Origin: Draconibacterium halophilum
GTDB taxonomy: Bacteria; Bacteroidota; Bacteroidia; Bacteroidales; Prolixibacteraceae
Assembly: GCF_010448835.1 (NCBI RefSeq)
Contig: NZ_CP048409.1
Coordinates: forward strand, 4,071,501-4,135,500
Length of the DNA stretch: 64,000 bases
Reading direction: 5' to 3'
A program made the position numbers and the translations under genes. Below the pieces are notes generated by a model. The model worked only from the letters and a program-made list of their open reading frames with translations, made no database searches and was not told the DNA's origin. Numbering within the stretch: the stretch's first letter is position 1; every line of letters starts with the position of its first letter. Positions 52,742-61,533 of the stretch are shown here, one piece after another.

Positions 52742-53368
52742 TTAAAATTTAAATCCAACATAAGCCTGAATGACCATATTTTTTGCATCACCCAGTAGGT
52801 CGTAGGATAAATCATTGTCTTTAGCAACCTGTTTCAGGCCCAGGTTATAATTTAGTCCAAAAATCATTGGATCAAGATCAAAACCTAATCCGGCGGTCAA
52901 ACCATAATCAAAACTATTAAAGTGGTCTCTGTCTAACTCGTCGTTAGCGTCTATTTCGCCGCCAAATAACTCAGCATCGGTATCCGTGTTTGCATTTACC
53001 AGATAACTGAAATAGGGGCCAAACTGGAATTCAAAATCTTCTGATAAATTGAAAACCAGTTTTACCGGTACATCTATATAATTCAGATTAAATTTTGTTT
53101 CTCCATCGGCAATGGTACTTTCGTCATAATTAAGCTTAATACCTTTTCCGGAATAGAGAAGTTCCGGTTGAATTGCAAAAGATTCGCTAACTGGAATCTT
53201 AGTAAAAACCCCGGCATGAAAGCCCATTTTCAGGTTCTTGTCATTGTTCCCATCGGTTGAAAGACTTGAGAAGTTTAAACCTCCTTTAATTCCTGTCGCT
53301 TGATTTTGTGCGTAAATCATTGTTCCCATACCAAGCGTTAGAAACGCTATCATTATTAATTTTTTCAT
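52742..53368 (-). CDS. Outer-membrane beta-barrel protein (PorT-like, OMP_b-brl_2)
   Basis: 208 residues from ATG 53368 (MKKLIMIAFLTLGMGTMIYAQ); in-frame ATGs at 53377 and 53398 are less likely. A signal peptide is followed by alternating beta strands typical of small Bacteroidota barrels (TGIKGGLNFSSLSTD, MGFHAGVFTKIPVS, LQPELLYSGKG-like segment, ... IQAYVGFKF). Function unknown; likely a porin-like or structural protein. It overlaps a unit with the OmpA gene downstream on the same strand. Confidence 0.88.
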   Translation of the reverse strand: MKKLIMIAFLTLGMGTMIYAQNQATGIKGGLNFSSLSTDGNNDKNLKMGFHAGVFTKIPVSESFAIQPELLYSGKGIKLNYDESTIADGETKFNLNYIDVPVKLVFNLSEDFEFQFGPYFSYLVNANTDTDAELFGGEIDANDELDRDHFNSFDYGLTAGLGFDLDPMIFGLNYNLGLKQVAKDNDLSYDLLGDAKNMVIQAYVGFKF

Positions 53369-53403
53369 ACTTATCATATTTATGTTCTTCTTTAACATTC
53401 AAT

Positions 53404-54090
53404 TTATTCTATAATCAAGTCACCTTCTTCTGCAGCTTTTTTAAGTTTTTCGTTGGCAAAAATGGCAACCTCTACCCTTCTATTCTGGGCTCTTCCTTCT
53501 TCTGTTGAATTATCAGCAATTGGCATTTCTTCGCCATACCCTACTTCTGAAATCCTTGAAGCAGCAACGCCAAGCATCTTTAATTCATCGGCAACAGAAC
53601 CTGCTCTTCTTTCTGATAGCTCCTGGTTATAACTATCAGAACCTTTATTATCGGTATGTCCTTCAATAAGGATTTCGGTTTCTTCATATTTTTTAAGAGT
53701 TTCTGCTAACTCTGCAATATTTTCTTTAGATGCATAGGTAAGTTCAGACGAATCGAAACCAAAAAGAATTCCTGAGTCGAAAGTGATTTTAATTCCTTCT
53801 CCAATTCTTTCAACGCTGGCACCTTCAAGATCTTCCTGCAATTCTTCGGCCTGTTTGTCCATATAGTTTCCAATGAGAGCTCCTGCAGTACCACCTATTG
53901 CAGCACCAAGTATTGCTCCTTTGGCTGTATTATCAGATTTAGAACCAATTAGGCCACCTATGGCACCACCGGCACCGGCACCAATTGCTCCTCCTTTAAA
54001 AGTTTTGGATGTACCACATGAAGCGATAATCATTACCAATGCCATAATGAATGACAGTATTCCCGTTTTTCTACGCAATTTTGTTTTCAT
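53404..54090 (-). CDS. OmpA-family lipoprotein with glycine-zipper N-terminus
   Basis: 228 residues from ATG 54090, giving a lipoprotein leader ending ASCG; the longer frame to 54255 lacks a signal. A glycine-zipper stretch (GAIGAGAGGAIGGLIG ... GAAIGGTAGALIG) is followed by an OmpA/MotB domain with EILIEGHTDNKGSDSYNQEL and SERRAGSVADEL for peptidoglycan binding. Anchors the outer membrane to peptidoglycan. It precedes the barrel protein by about 35 bases on the same strand. Confidence 0.93.
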   Translation of the reverse strand: MKTKLRRKTGILSFIMALVMIIASCGTSKTFKGGAIGAGAGGAIGGLIGSKSDNTAKGAILGAAIGGTAGALIGNYMDKQAEELQEDLEGASVERIGEGIKITFDSGILFGFDSSELTYASKENIAELAETLKKYEETEILIEGHTDNKGSDSYNQELSERRAGSVADELKMLGVAASRISEVGYGEEMPIADNSTEEGRAQNRRVEVAIFANEKLKKAAEEGDLIIE

Positions 54091-54416
54091 GCTATTATAA
54101 TTTTGTTGTTTAATTAATACGTTATAGCTCCCTGATGGAACAATTGTGCCATTTAAATAAACACCTTCCACAAAGAACCATAAACACTTGTATACCTGAC
54201 ACATATACTTACCCATGAGAACAATACAATATGTGGCACTCTTTATATTTAGCACTATATTGTCTACACTTTGTAGCTTAAAATCTACACCATTGCAGGA
54301 AGCAGAAACCTTCCTGAGCTACACTAATACTTGATTTACTGATTCTTACAAACACAAAGCACTATTGAGGTACATTAATTGGCATTGTGTAAACTGAAAT
54401 TTTAATATTGAATATT
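54091..54416. other. Divergent intergenic region with a CTACA/TGTAG dyad
   Basis: About 325 AT-rich bases between the OmpA gene (minus) and the small secreted protein gene (plus). A dyad CTACA-CTT-TGTAG at 54264-54276 and a further half site TCTACAC at 54283 are the only structured elements; promoters of both genes are expected here. Confidence 0.5.
54264..54276. promoter_or_regulatory. Candidate operator dyad CTACA-N3-TGTAG
   Basis: Perfect five-base arms with a three-base centre, followed eight bases later by another TCTACAC half site. A stronger version, TCTACAC-AAC-GTGTAGA, occurs at 55222. The neighbouring LytTR regulator is the obvious candidate, but this is inference. Confidence 0.35.
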
Positions 54417-54914
54417 ATGAACACGAAAAGATTTGTTTTAATTGTGCTTCTATTGTTTGGTTCGGGTGTTGCTATGGCCCAATACGATTTTGCAGTTGGA
54501 TTGCGATCCGGAGGAACATCGGGACTGACATTAAAGAAGAATAACGGGAGTTCTGCGGTTGAAGGGATTGTAGGATTTTGGCATCATGGATTTAGTTTAA
54601 CAGGTTTGTGGGAAAAACAACAAAGTGCATTTAATGAACCTGGTTTTAACTGGTTTTATGGTTTTGGTGGTCATGTAGCATTTTATGGCGACAGATTCGA
54701 TGGAAGAGGTACAGCAGGCTGGTACGACCATCCTCATGATATTGACGACGGAGATTTTGGTATTGGAATTGATGGAATAGTGGGTCTGGAATATAAAATA
54801 CCAAATGTTCCGCTAGCAATAGACATTAGTTTAAAACCCTATATGGAGTTAGTAAGCGAAGGTGGAGTTTTCTTTTCTCCTGACCCGGGAATAGGACTAA
54901 AATTTGCATTTTAA
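54417..54914 (+). CDS. Small secreted outer-membrane-type protein
   Basis: 165 residues from ATG 54417 with signal peptide ending VAMAQ. The mature part looks like a small beta-barrel: YDFAVGLRSGGTSGLTLKKN, GFWHHGFSLTGLWEKQQ, FYGFGGHVAFYGDRFDGRGT, and a C-terminal aromatic ending (GIGLKFAF). A His/Asp-rich loop (WYDHPHDIDDGDFG) could bind a metal, which is only a suggestion. Function unknown. Confidence 0.85.
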   Translation: MNTKRFVLIVLLLFGSGVAMAQYDFAVGLRSGGTSGLTLKKNNGSSAVEGIVGFWHHGFSLTGLWEKQQSAFNEPGFNWFYGFGGHVAFYGDRFDGRGTAGWYDHPHDIDDGDFGIGIDGIVGLEYKIPNVPLAIDISLKPYMELVSEGGVFFSPDPGIGLKFAF

Positions 54915-54946
54915 AATAAGTGAAGCAATCACAATTAATACTTATA

Positions 54947-54980
54947 AAAGGCATTTTCGTATCGAGAATGCCTTTTTCTT
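54947..54980 (+). terminator. Rho-independent terminator
   Basis: AAAAGGCATT ... AATGCCTTTTT forms a ten-pair stem with a T run, about 35 bases after the stop at 54914. Confidence 0.8.
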
Positions 54981-55406
54981 TTTCATTCCTGAAATGACAA
55001 TTATTAAGAATATTATAACGTCCGGATTATTCCACAAAAAAAGAGGTAAGATAATTCATTCGCCAATGTGATTCCTGCATCGATCAAGCGAAATGATAAA
55101 TAAATACTTAGTAGCTTACTCAGAAAGAATTCTTTGCTCCTATTCTACTTAATAGTACTATTAAACACATCTTATTCCATTTTATTCTGGATGAAAACAG
55201 AGTAGCTTCGCAGCCACAAATTCTACACAACGTGTAGACAAATCCACATATCACAACTTAAATTAGCCTTTATTATAAGAATAAAGCATGCAATACTCCG
55301 CTGAATATAAGCTATTAAGAACAACCTTTGCTCACCATCCCAAAATTATGGCAAGGTCTTCTCTAATTCGGTTCAACTAAATCATCAGTATGAATTAAAA
55401 AGATAG
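54981..55406. other. Intergenic region with a long dyad
   Basis: About 425 AT-rich bases without a supported gene. The dyad TCTACAC-AAC-GTGTAGA at 55222-55238 is the only clear element; it stands about 170 bases before the small lipoprotein gene. Confidence 0.5.
55222..55238. promoter_or_regulatory. Candidate operator dyad TCTACAC-N3-GTGTAGA
   Basis: Perfect seven-base inverted arms around AAC, sharing TCTACAC with the weaker site at 54264. Placed upstream of the two lipoprotein genes. Confidence 0.4.
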
Positions 55407-55514
55407 ATGATGAAAACAAAGTTGACCTTAGTAATAATTTTTTTCGCAGTAGTCGGCAATAGTTTTCTTAACTCGTGCCAACAAAAATCGGAAAGACAAC
55501 AAATAAAATTTTGA
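55407..55514 (+). CDS. Short lipoprotein-like ORF
   Basis: 35 residues: a basic start (MMKTKLTLVII), a hydrophobic core and a lipobox-like LNSC followed by QQKSERQQIKF and a stop. It is too short for a normal secreted protein; it could be a small lipoprotein, a lysis-type or entericidin-like peptide, or the remnant of a longer gene. It is followed 52 bases later by the DUF4382 lipoprotein gene. Confidence 0.45.
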   Translation: MMKTKLTLVIIFFAVVGNSFLNSCQQKSERQQIKF

Positions 55515-55566
55515 ACAAAGCTGATTAGGTAATAACTATCAGCTATAGAATACAAATAATAAATAT

Positions 55567-56528
55567 ATGATTATGAAAACAAAAATTTTCGCTCTAATGG
55601 CATTGGCCATAACGACATTAGCATTTATAGGTTGTTCAGACGATGATGATCAGAACACAATGACCGGACAATTAGATGTAAAACTTACCGACGCCCCTCA
55701 GACGACTCGAACATTGAAGGTACGTTTGTTACCGTTTCGGCAATAAAAGTGGATGGCAAAACTGTAGAAGGGTTTGAAAAGCAAACGATAGACATTTCAG
55801 CTTATCACGATGGTGAAACAAAACTTATTTATTCTGATATGGTTGAAGCAAGTAGTTATAACAGTGTTTCATTAGAAATAGATTACGAATCGGATGCTTC
55901 CGGAAATTCTCCAGGCTGTTATGTATTAACTTCCGATAATCAGAAACACAATCTTCAAACTTCATCCTCAACAAGTTCTGAATTAAGCTTCAGTAAGGAT
56001 TTTGAAGTTCAATCCAATGAAAATTCCAGCCTCGTTTTTGATTTCGATTTGAGAAAAACGATCCAAAGGAATGAAAATAGCGCCGAAACACAATACTCTT
56101 TTGTAGCCGCATCAGAAATGGCATCAGGAGTTCGGGTTATTAGCGAAAACTCCACTGGCGAAATCGAAGGCAATGTAACAGGAAGTGCTATTTCAGATGA
56201 CAAAGAATACATCGTTTATGCATATAAAAAAGGAGAATACAATGCTTCCACCGAAACACAGGGCCAAACAGGAAGCAATTTACTATTTATGAATGCTGTA
56301 ACAAGTTCTAAAGTAAAGCAAGATGGTTCTTATAAGCTTTCATTTCTCGAAGAAGGAGATTACGAAATACATGTTGCTAGTTACAACCGCACCAGTACAG
56401 AAAGCGAATTAAGTTTTTCGGCAATAGCAAATGCAGTTAGTGCTGTTAACAATATAATCCTAAGTAACATTACTGTTAGTTCAAACACCACTATTCAATT
56501 AGACTTAACAGTTAGTCTTTCAATATAA
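55567..56528 (+). CDS. DUF4382 domain lipoprotein, apparent frameshift
   Basis: The leader MIMKTKIFALMALAITTLAF ends in a lipobox IGC followed by an Asp-rich stretch (SDDDDQN). The DUF4382 domain begins MTGQLDVKLTDAP. The frame breaks at CCCC 55694-55697; one more C gives DAPSDDSNIEGTFVTVSAIK and joins the downstream reading GKTVEGFEKQTIDISAYHDG through to 56528, about 320 residues. The C-terminal half (GEIEGNVTGSAISDDKEYIV ... YKLSFLEEGDYEIHVASYN) is a carboxypeptidase-regulatory-like beta-sandwich. DUF4382 proteins are cell-surface lipoproteins of unknown role. Confidence 0.8.
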
Positions 56529-56680
56529 GCTGATAATTCTTTCCGGGAAAAGGTTCCCGGAAAGATTTTATAGGTAAAAATTGGCATTTCATGGCTAACA
56601 GAAGCCTGGTACCAATTACTCAGAAACACCTCCATAGCACTTTCAATTAGCTTATTTCAAAACATTTTTATAAATAAAAG

Positions 56681-56712
56681 AACCGCAGCAAGACAATGTC
56701 TTACTGCGGTTT
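56681..56712 (-). terminator. Rho-independent terminator of dnaK
   Basis: On the minus strand AACCGCAGTAAGAC-ATT-GTCTTGCTGCGGTT, a 14-pair stem, is followed by CTTTTATTT. It lies about 33 bases after the dnaK stop. Confidence 0.85.
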
Positions 56713-56744
56713 AACTATTTTTGCCTATCGCTTATGATAGTAAT

Positions 56745-58673
56745 CTATTTCACTTCTTCAAAGTCAACGTCAGTTACTTCACCATCGTCGCCTTTTGAGT
56801 CGCCACCTTGTGCTCCTGCATTCGGATCGGCTTGTGGTTCTCCCTGAGGACCTTCAGCACCACCTTGTGCTTGCGAAGCGTTGTACATTTCCTGCGAAGC
56901 TGCCTGAAATACGGTATTCAACTCGTTCATTGCAGCATCAATTGCAGCCAAATCTTTTGAAGCATGTGCTTCTTTCAATTTTTTCAAAGCATCTTCAATC
57001 GGGCCTTTTTTGTCAGCAGGCAATTTGTCACCATATTCTTTCAACTGCTTCTCAGTCTGGAAGATCAAACTGTCAGCCTGGTTGATTTTATCAGCAGTTT
57101 CTTTTGCTTGCTTATCGGTTTCAGCATTTGCTTCAGCTTCCGATTTCATGCGGTTGATCTCATCATCCGAAAGACCTGAAGAAGCCTCGATACGGATCGA
57201 CTGCGATTTACCTGTTGCTTTATCTTTTGCGTGTACGTGCAAAATACCGTTTGCGTCGATATCGAAAGTTACCTCAACTTGTGGCACTCCACGCGGTGAC
57301 GGTGGAATTCCATCTAAGTGGAAACGACCGATCGTTTTGTTGCCCGATGCAATTGGACGCTCGCCCTGCAGAACGTGAATCTCTACTGATGGCTGATTGT
57401 CGGCAGCGGTAGTAAATGTTTCCGATTTTTTAGTCGGAATAGTTGTATTCGATTCAATCAACTTAGTCATTACACCACCCATGGTTTCAATACCTAATGA
57501 AAGTGGAGTTACGTCAAGCAGAAGAACGTCTTTTACTTCACCTGTTAAAACACCACCCTGAATAGCTGCACCTACTGCAACTACCTCATCTGGGTTTACA
57601 CCTTTTGAGGCTTCTTTACCAAAGAATTCTTTTACTTTATTCTGAATGGCAGGAATACGTGTTGAACCACCTACAAGAATCACTTCATCAACATCGCTTG
57701 CCGACATTCCTGCATTTTTTAATGCTTTACGACAAGGTTCGATTGTTGCAGTAATCAATGTATCAGCCAACTGCTCGAATTTTGAACGAGACAATGTTTT
57801 TACCAGGTGTTTTGGAATACCATTAACCGGCATAATGTATGGCAGGTTAATCTCCGTTTGAGAAGAGCTCGACAATTCTATTTTTGCTTTCTCAGCCGCT
57901 TCTTTCAAACGTTGCAGTGCCATTGGATCTTCGCGTAGGTTGATGCCTTCTTCGCTTTTAAACTCGTCGGCCAACCAGTCGATAATTACCTGGTCGAAAT
58001 CGTCTCCACCAAGGTGAGTATCACCGTCGGTTGATTTTACTTCGAAAACGCCATCACCCAACTCAAGAATAGAAATATCGAAAGTACCGCCACCAAGGTC
58101 GAATACTGCGATTTTCATGTCTTTGTCCATCTTGTCCAAGCCGTAAGCCAACGAAGCAGCAGTAGGTTCGTTGATAATACGACGAACAGTTAAACCGGCA
58201 ATCTCACCAGCTTCTTTCGTTGCCTGACGCTGCGAATCGCTAAAGTAAGCAGGAACAGTTACTACTGCTTCTGTAACCTCTTGTCCAAGATAATCTTCAG
58301 CCGTTTTCTTCATTTTCTGAAGTATCATTGCCGAAATTTCCTGTGGCGAATATTTTCTGTCGTCGATTTGAACGCGTGGCGTATTGTTGTCTCCATTAAT
58401 TACCTTATAAGGCACACGATTTACTTCTTTACTAACCTGATCAAAAGTTTCTCCCATGAATCGTTTGATCGAGTAGATCGTTTTTGTTGGGTTAGTGATT
58501 GCCTGACGTTTTGCAGGATCACCAACTTTACGTTCTCCGTTTTCTACGAAAGCAACGATAGACGGTGTAGTACGTTTTCCCTCGCTGTTAGGGATAACTA
58601 CAGGCTCGTTACCTTCCATTACAGAAACACAAGAGTTTGTGGTTCCTAAGTCAATTCCGATAATTTTTCCCAT
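56745..58673 (-). CDS. dnaK: Molecular chaperone DnaK (Hsp70)
   Basis: 642 residues, full length. ATPase domain: GIDLGTTNSCVSVMEG, VPAYFSDSQRQATKEAG, FDLGGGTFDISILELG; substrate domain from VLLLDVTPLSLGIETMGGVM; C-terminal lid and a Gly/Gln/Pro-rich tail ending VTDVDFEEVK. It folds and rescues proteins with DnaJ and GrpE, neither of which is adjacent. No CIRCE element is visible upstream, so control is probably by an alternative sigma factor or another mechanism. Confidence 0.98.
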   Translation of the reverse strand: MGKIIGIDLGTTNSCVSVMEGNEPVVIPNSEGKRTTPSIVAFVENGERKVGDPAKRQAITNPTKTIYSIKRFMGETFDQVSKEVNRVPYKVINGDNNTPRVQIDDRKYSPQEISAMILQKMKKTAEDYLGQEVTEAVVTVPAYFSDSQRQATKEAGEIAGLTVRRIINEPTAASLAYGLDKMDKDMKIAVFDLGGGTFDISILELGDGVFEVKSTDGDTHLGGDDFDQVIIDWLADEFKSEEGINLREDPMALQRLKEAAEKAKIELSSSSQTEINLPYIMPVNGIPKHLVKTLSRSKFEQLADTLITATIEPCRKALKNAGMSASDVDEVILVGGSTRIPAIQNKVKEFFGKEASKGVNPDEVVAVGAAIQGGVLTGEVKDVLLLDVTPLSLGIETMGGVMTKLIESNTTIPTKKSETFTTAADNQPSVEIHVLQGERPIASGNKTIGRFHLDGIPPSPRGVPQVEVTFDIDANGILHVHAKDKATGKSQSIRIEASSGLSDDEINRMKSEAEANAETDKQAKETADKINQADSLIFQTEKQLKEYGDKLPADKKGPIEDALKKLKEAHASKDLAAIDAAMNELNTVFQAASQEMYNASQAQGGAEGPQGEPQADPNAGAQGGDSKGDDGEVTDVDFEEVK

Positions 58674-58905
58674 TGTTATATTTTTTAAGTTTTTATTGTT
58701 CTAAAATTTTACGTCAGGAAATAATCAATGATTGTGCCATGGGAAAATCAGCAGAATGAATGTAAAATCTGACATAGTATTGCCCCGACTCAGTAAAAAT
58801 CCTGTCAGATGTGGTGACAAAACGACAGAATGAAAGGATTAATATGAATGATAAAAGATTAATCTGGAAGTTTTATTAAATTCGAAAACCAATAAAACGA
58901 GTACT

Positions 58906-60015
58906 ATGTCAACTAAATCATTAAGAACTGAACCACAAAAAAGGCTTCAATCATTAGACGCGCTGCGCGGATTTGATATGTTTTGGATAACTGGCGGCGG
59001 TATTTTGGCAACTGCTATTTCCAAAATAACCGGTGCCGACTGGCTAGGGAACCAAATGCATCATGCCGAGTGGGCAGGATTTCATTTTGAAGATTTGATC
59101 TTCCCGCTTTTTATGTTTATTGCCGGTGTTGCTATCCCTTTCTCGATAAAAGCTAAAATTGAAAAGAACGTACCTAAAAAACGACTGGCTTTAAAAGCTT
59201 TTAAGCGAATGGTCATTCTAATCGTTTTAGGAATACTTTATAACGGTACTTTCCAGAATGGGTTTGCCGACGGGCGGATTGCCAGTGTACTCGGACAAAT
59301 TGGTATCGGCTACTTTTTTGCCTCGCTTATTGTTATTTATTTTCAATCGTTTAAAAGCCGCATATACTGGCTGGCAGGAATTCTTGTTGGTTTTGGAATT
59401 ATCCAGTTACTTATTCCTGTTCCGGGAGTTGGTACCGGAGTATTGACTCCCGAGGGATGTATAAACGGCTACATCGACCAGCTATTTTTACCAGGTCGTT
59501 TACATGGCGGAACGTTCGATCCCGAAGGAATAATGTGCAGCCTATCGGCCACCGGAATTACACTGATGGGCACCATTGCCGGGAATATCCTGCGAAATCG
59601 TAAAACTACCGACTGGCAAAAAATAGGCTACATGGCAGCCACCGGAGTTGGCTTGATTATTTTGGCACTTGCCTTTTCAACCTTCTACCCGATCATAAAA
59701 AAATGCTGGACCTCAACATTTAATATGCTCACAGGGGGTATCAGTTTTCTGTTAATGGCTTTATTTTTCCTGATTATCGATCATTGGAAAATACGTGGCT
59801 GGGCATTTTATTTCCGGGTAATCGGTATGAACTCCATTTTCGTTTACCTTTTTACACGCATTATCGACATTCAATATATAACGGAATTCTTTTTCGGGTG
59901 GATTACAAATCCATTGGGTGAAGCTGGTCAGTTCCTTCAGCTGATTCTTGGCCTTGCACTCATATGGGGATTGCTTTACTATATGTATAAAAAGAAAATA
60001 TTCCTGCGGGTTTAA
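58906..60015 (+). CDS. DUF5009 / heparan-alpha-glucosaminide N-acetyltransferase-like membrane protein
   Basis: 369 residues, about ten membrane spans. It starts PQKRLQSLDALRGFDMFWIT and contains MHHAEWAGFHFEDLIFPLFM then FIAGVAIPFSI, the pattern of the YeiB/HGSNAT-like acyltransferase superfamily. Such enzymes move an acetyl group across the membrane onto a sugar, for instance in peptidoglycan or heparan-type glycan recycling (NagX-like); the acceptor here is unknown. It converges with the next gene, with 3 bases between stops. Confidence 0.88.
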   Translation: MSTKSLRTEPQKRLQSLDALRGFDMFWITGGGILATAISKITGADWLGNQMHHAEWAGFHFEDLIFPLFMFIAGVAIPFSIKAKIEKNVPKKRLALKAFKRMVILIVLGILYNGTFQNGFADGRIASVLGQIGIGYFFASLIVIYFQSFKSRIYWLAGILVGFGIIQLLIPVPGVGTGVLTPEGCINGYIDQLFLPGRLHGGTFDPEGIMCSLSATGITLMGTIAGNILRNRKTTDWQKIGYMAATGVGLIILALAFSTFYPIIKKCWTSTFNMLTGGISFLLMALFFLIIDHWKIRGWAFYFRVIGMNSIFVYLFTRIIDIQYITEFFFGWITNPLGEAGQFLQLILGLALIWGLLYYMYKKKIFLRV

Positions 60016-60018
60016 TCG

Positions 60019-61365
60019 CTAATACTTACTCCGGTAAATTGCCAGCGAAAACTCCGGTCCGGGAATCACAAACTGTTCGCCATCGGCAATACGCCAGGCA
60101 AAATTGAGTTTTGCCCGCGATTTGCTATTCAGTTGAGTGAAGTAGGCAACATAAGGAATAACATTGTGGCTTAATGCCCCCACTTCATCGAAATTATTTA
60201 GCTCGATACCCGGCACATAACGCATTCCAAAATCGAACTGCGTTTTCAGGTTGGGGTAATAGCTCCACCCCAAATTAATATCTGCCGTTGCCCAATCGCG
60301 ACTCACATTGGAGTTAACAAGGTATTCATCAATATACTCCTTATCTGTTTTTGTGTAGCGATTATAAACCAGCTCGGCCGAGAAATTCCGGTTCCATTTT
60401 ACATTAACGTATTTGGCATTGTCGTACTGAATGTAGCCGCCAAATAAAAAATCGGGCTCCTGGTTATAATACTTAAATTGTGGGCCAATCTCTAAGCGGC
60501 TTCCCTGGTAACGCGGATCAAACTCGCTGTACTGCCACTCAGCTGCCATCGATTCGGGAGATGCCAGCACAAAAGTACTGCGGATAAAATCAACCACTTC
60601 CTCCATTTCTTTTTCAGCACTATGTCCTTCCTTTAAATCGCGGTTGTGCTTAATCTTCGCAATCACCTGGGCAAACTGCGCAATTTCGTAATCGGAGAAT
60701 AAACGCCCCGGGTAATATTTTTCCAGCAGGTAGTGCGCAGTCATCAAGTGGTTCATGGGGCTTAATCGTCCCGATCCCCAACCAGCTTTCGCATTTAAAC
60801 CATAGCGCAGGCGGTCTTTTGTAACACTTCCATCAACCGGCGTGGTAACCCCCAGCGAATCGGTGCTGGTTCCATCCAAATTCTGTTTAAATACTTCGTA
60901 ACGTCCCCAGGCACTTACATCAAGTACCGTATAACTTTTTGTATCGTAATAATAGCGGTAATTGTAATCGATATTTGCCGATGTTCGCACGCCGTAAAAA
61001 TCCTGATCGGCTGTAATATACTCCACTTTCGAGCTGTCGACCCAATCACCATAACCGCCGTAAGGGCCAGCCTCAAACCGAAAACTTAAGCGTTCCTGTT
61101 TGTAATCCAGTAAATTCCAATAAGTATTTTCCAACCTGAACTTCCCATTAAACAGGGTACGTTCGTCGTTAAAACGGCTTTCATCGCTTAACAACTCTTC
61201 TGTTTCCTTGCTCACGCCCATAATCAACCCCCAGTTCAGTTCGCTCCTTTTAAACGAAACCACATCGTTATTGATCTCCTGTTCCTGCGCCCCGGCAACA
61301 AACATGGTAAATACAAAAATAAGGAGCAAACAAATTTGAGGGAATACGCTATTTAGTTTTCTCAT
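60019..61365 (-). CDS. Hypothetical secreted outer-membrane-type protein
   Basis: 448 residues with a signal peptide ending VAGAQ. The mature protein is rich in aromatic and charged beta-strand stretches (FRLENTYWNLLDYKQERLSF, YNYRYYYDTKSYTVLDVSAW, SRLEIGPQFKYYNQE, LNFAWRIADGEQFVIPGPEF) and ends with a typical barrel-like strand SLAIYRSKY. I do not recognise a domain. Probably an outer-membrane beta-barrel of 14 or more strands. Confidence 0.82.
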   Translation of the reverse strand: MRKLNSVFPQICLLLIFVFTMFVAGAQEQEINNDVVSFKRSELNWGLIMGVSKETEELLSDESRFNDERTLFNGKFRLENTYWNLLDYKQERLSFRFEAGPYGGYGDWVDSSKVEYITADQDFYGVRTSANIDYNYRYYYDTKSYTVLDVSAWGRYEVFKQNLDGTSTDSLGVTTPVDGSVTKDRLRYGLNAKAGWGSGRLSPMNHLMTAHYLLEKYYPGRLFSDYEIAQFAQVIAKIKHNRDLKEGHSAEKEMEEVVDFIRSTFVLASPESMAAEWQYSEFDPRYQGSRLEIGPQFKYYNQEPDFLFGGYIQYDNAKYVNVKWNRNFSAELVYNRYTKTDKEYIDEYLVNSNVSRDWATADINLGWSYYPNLKTQFDFGMRYVPGIELNNFDEVGALSHNVIPYVAYFTQLNSKSRAKLNFAWRIADGEQFVIPGPEFSLAIYRSKY

Positions 61366-61476
61366 TTTCCGACTTTGAAATTAGCCACAAAGAAAATAAA
61401 CCTTCTGAAAACTACGCGCATAAACCGGTTAATAAAAGTTAAGCAACACTTAGCCCAAAGCGAAAAACCCCCCGCT

Positions 61477-61508
61477 TTTGGGTTAAATAAAAGGTTTGGT
61501 TAATTTTG
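61477..61508 (+). promoter_or_regulatory. Promoter of panB
   Basis: TTTG at 61477-61480, 20-base spacer, TAATTTTG at 61501-61508: exact consensus. The predicted transcription start is near 61513, about 20 bases before the ATG. Confidence 0.72.
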
Positions 61509-61533
61509 CTGTCTAAATTGAATACAAACAGAC

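Noticed and set aside
58674..58905. CIRCE (HrcA) operator upstream of dnaK
   Set aside because: No TTAGCACTC/GAGTGCTAA inverted repeat is present in the interval.
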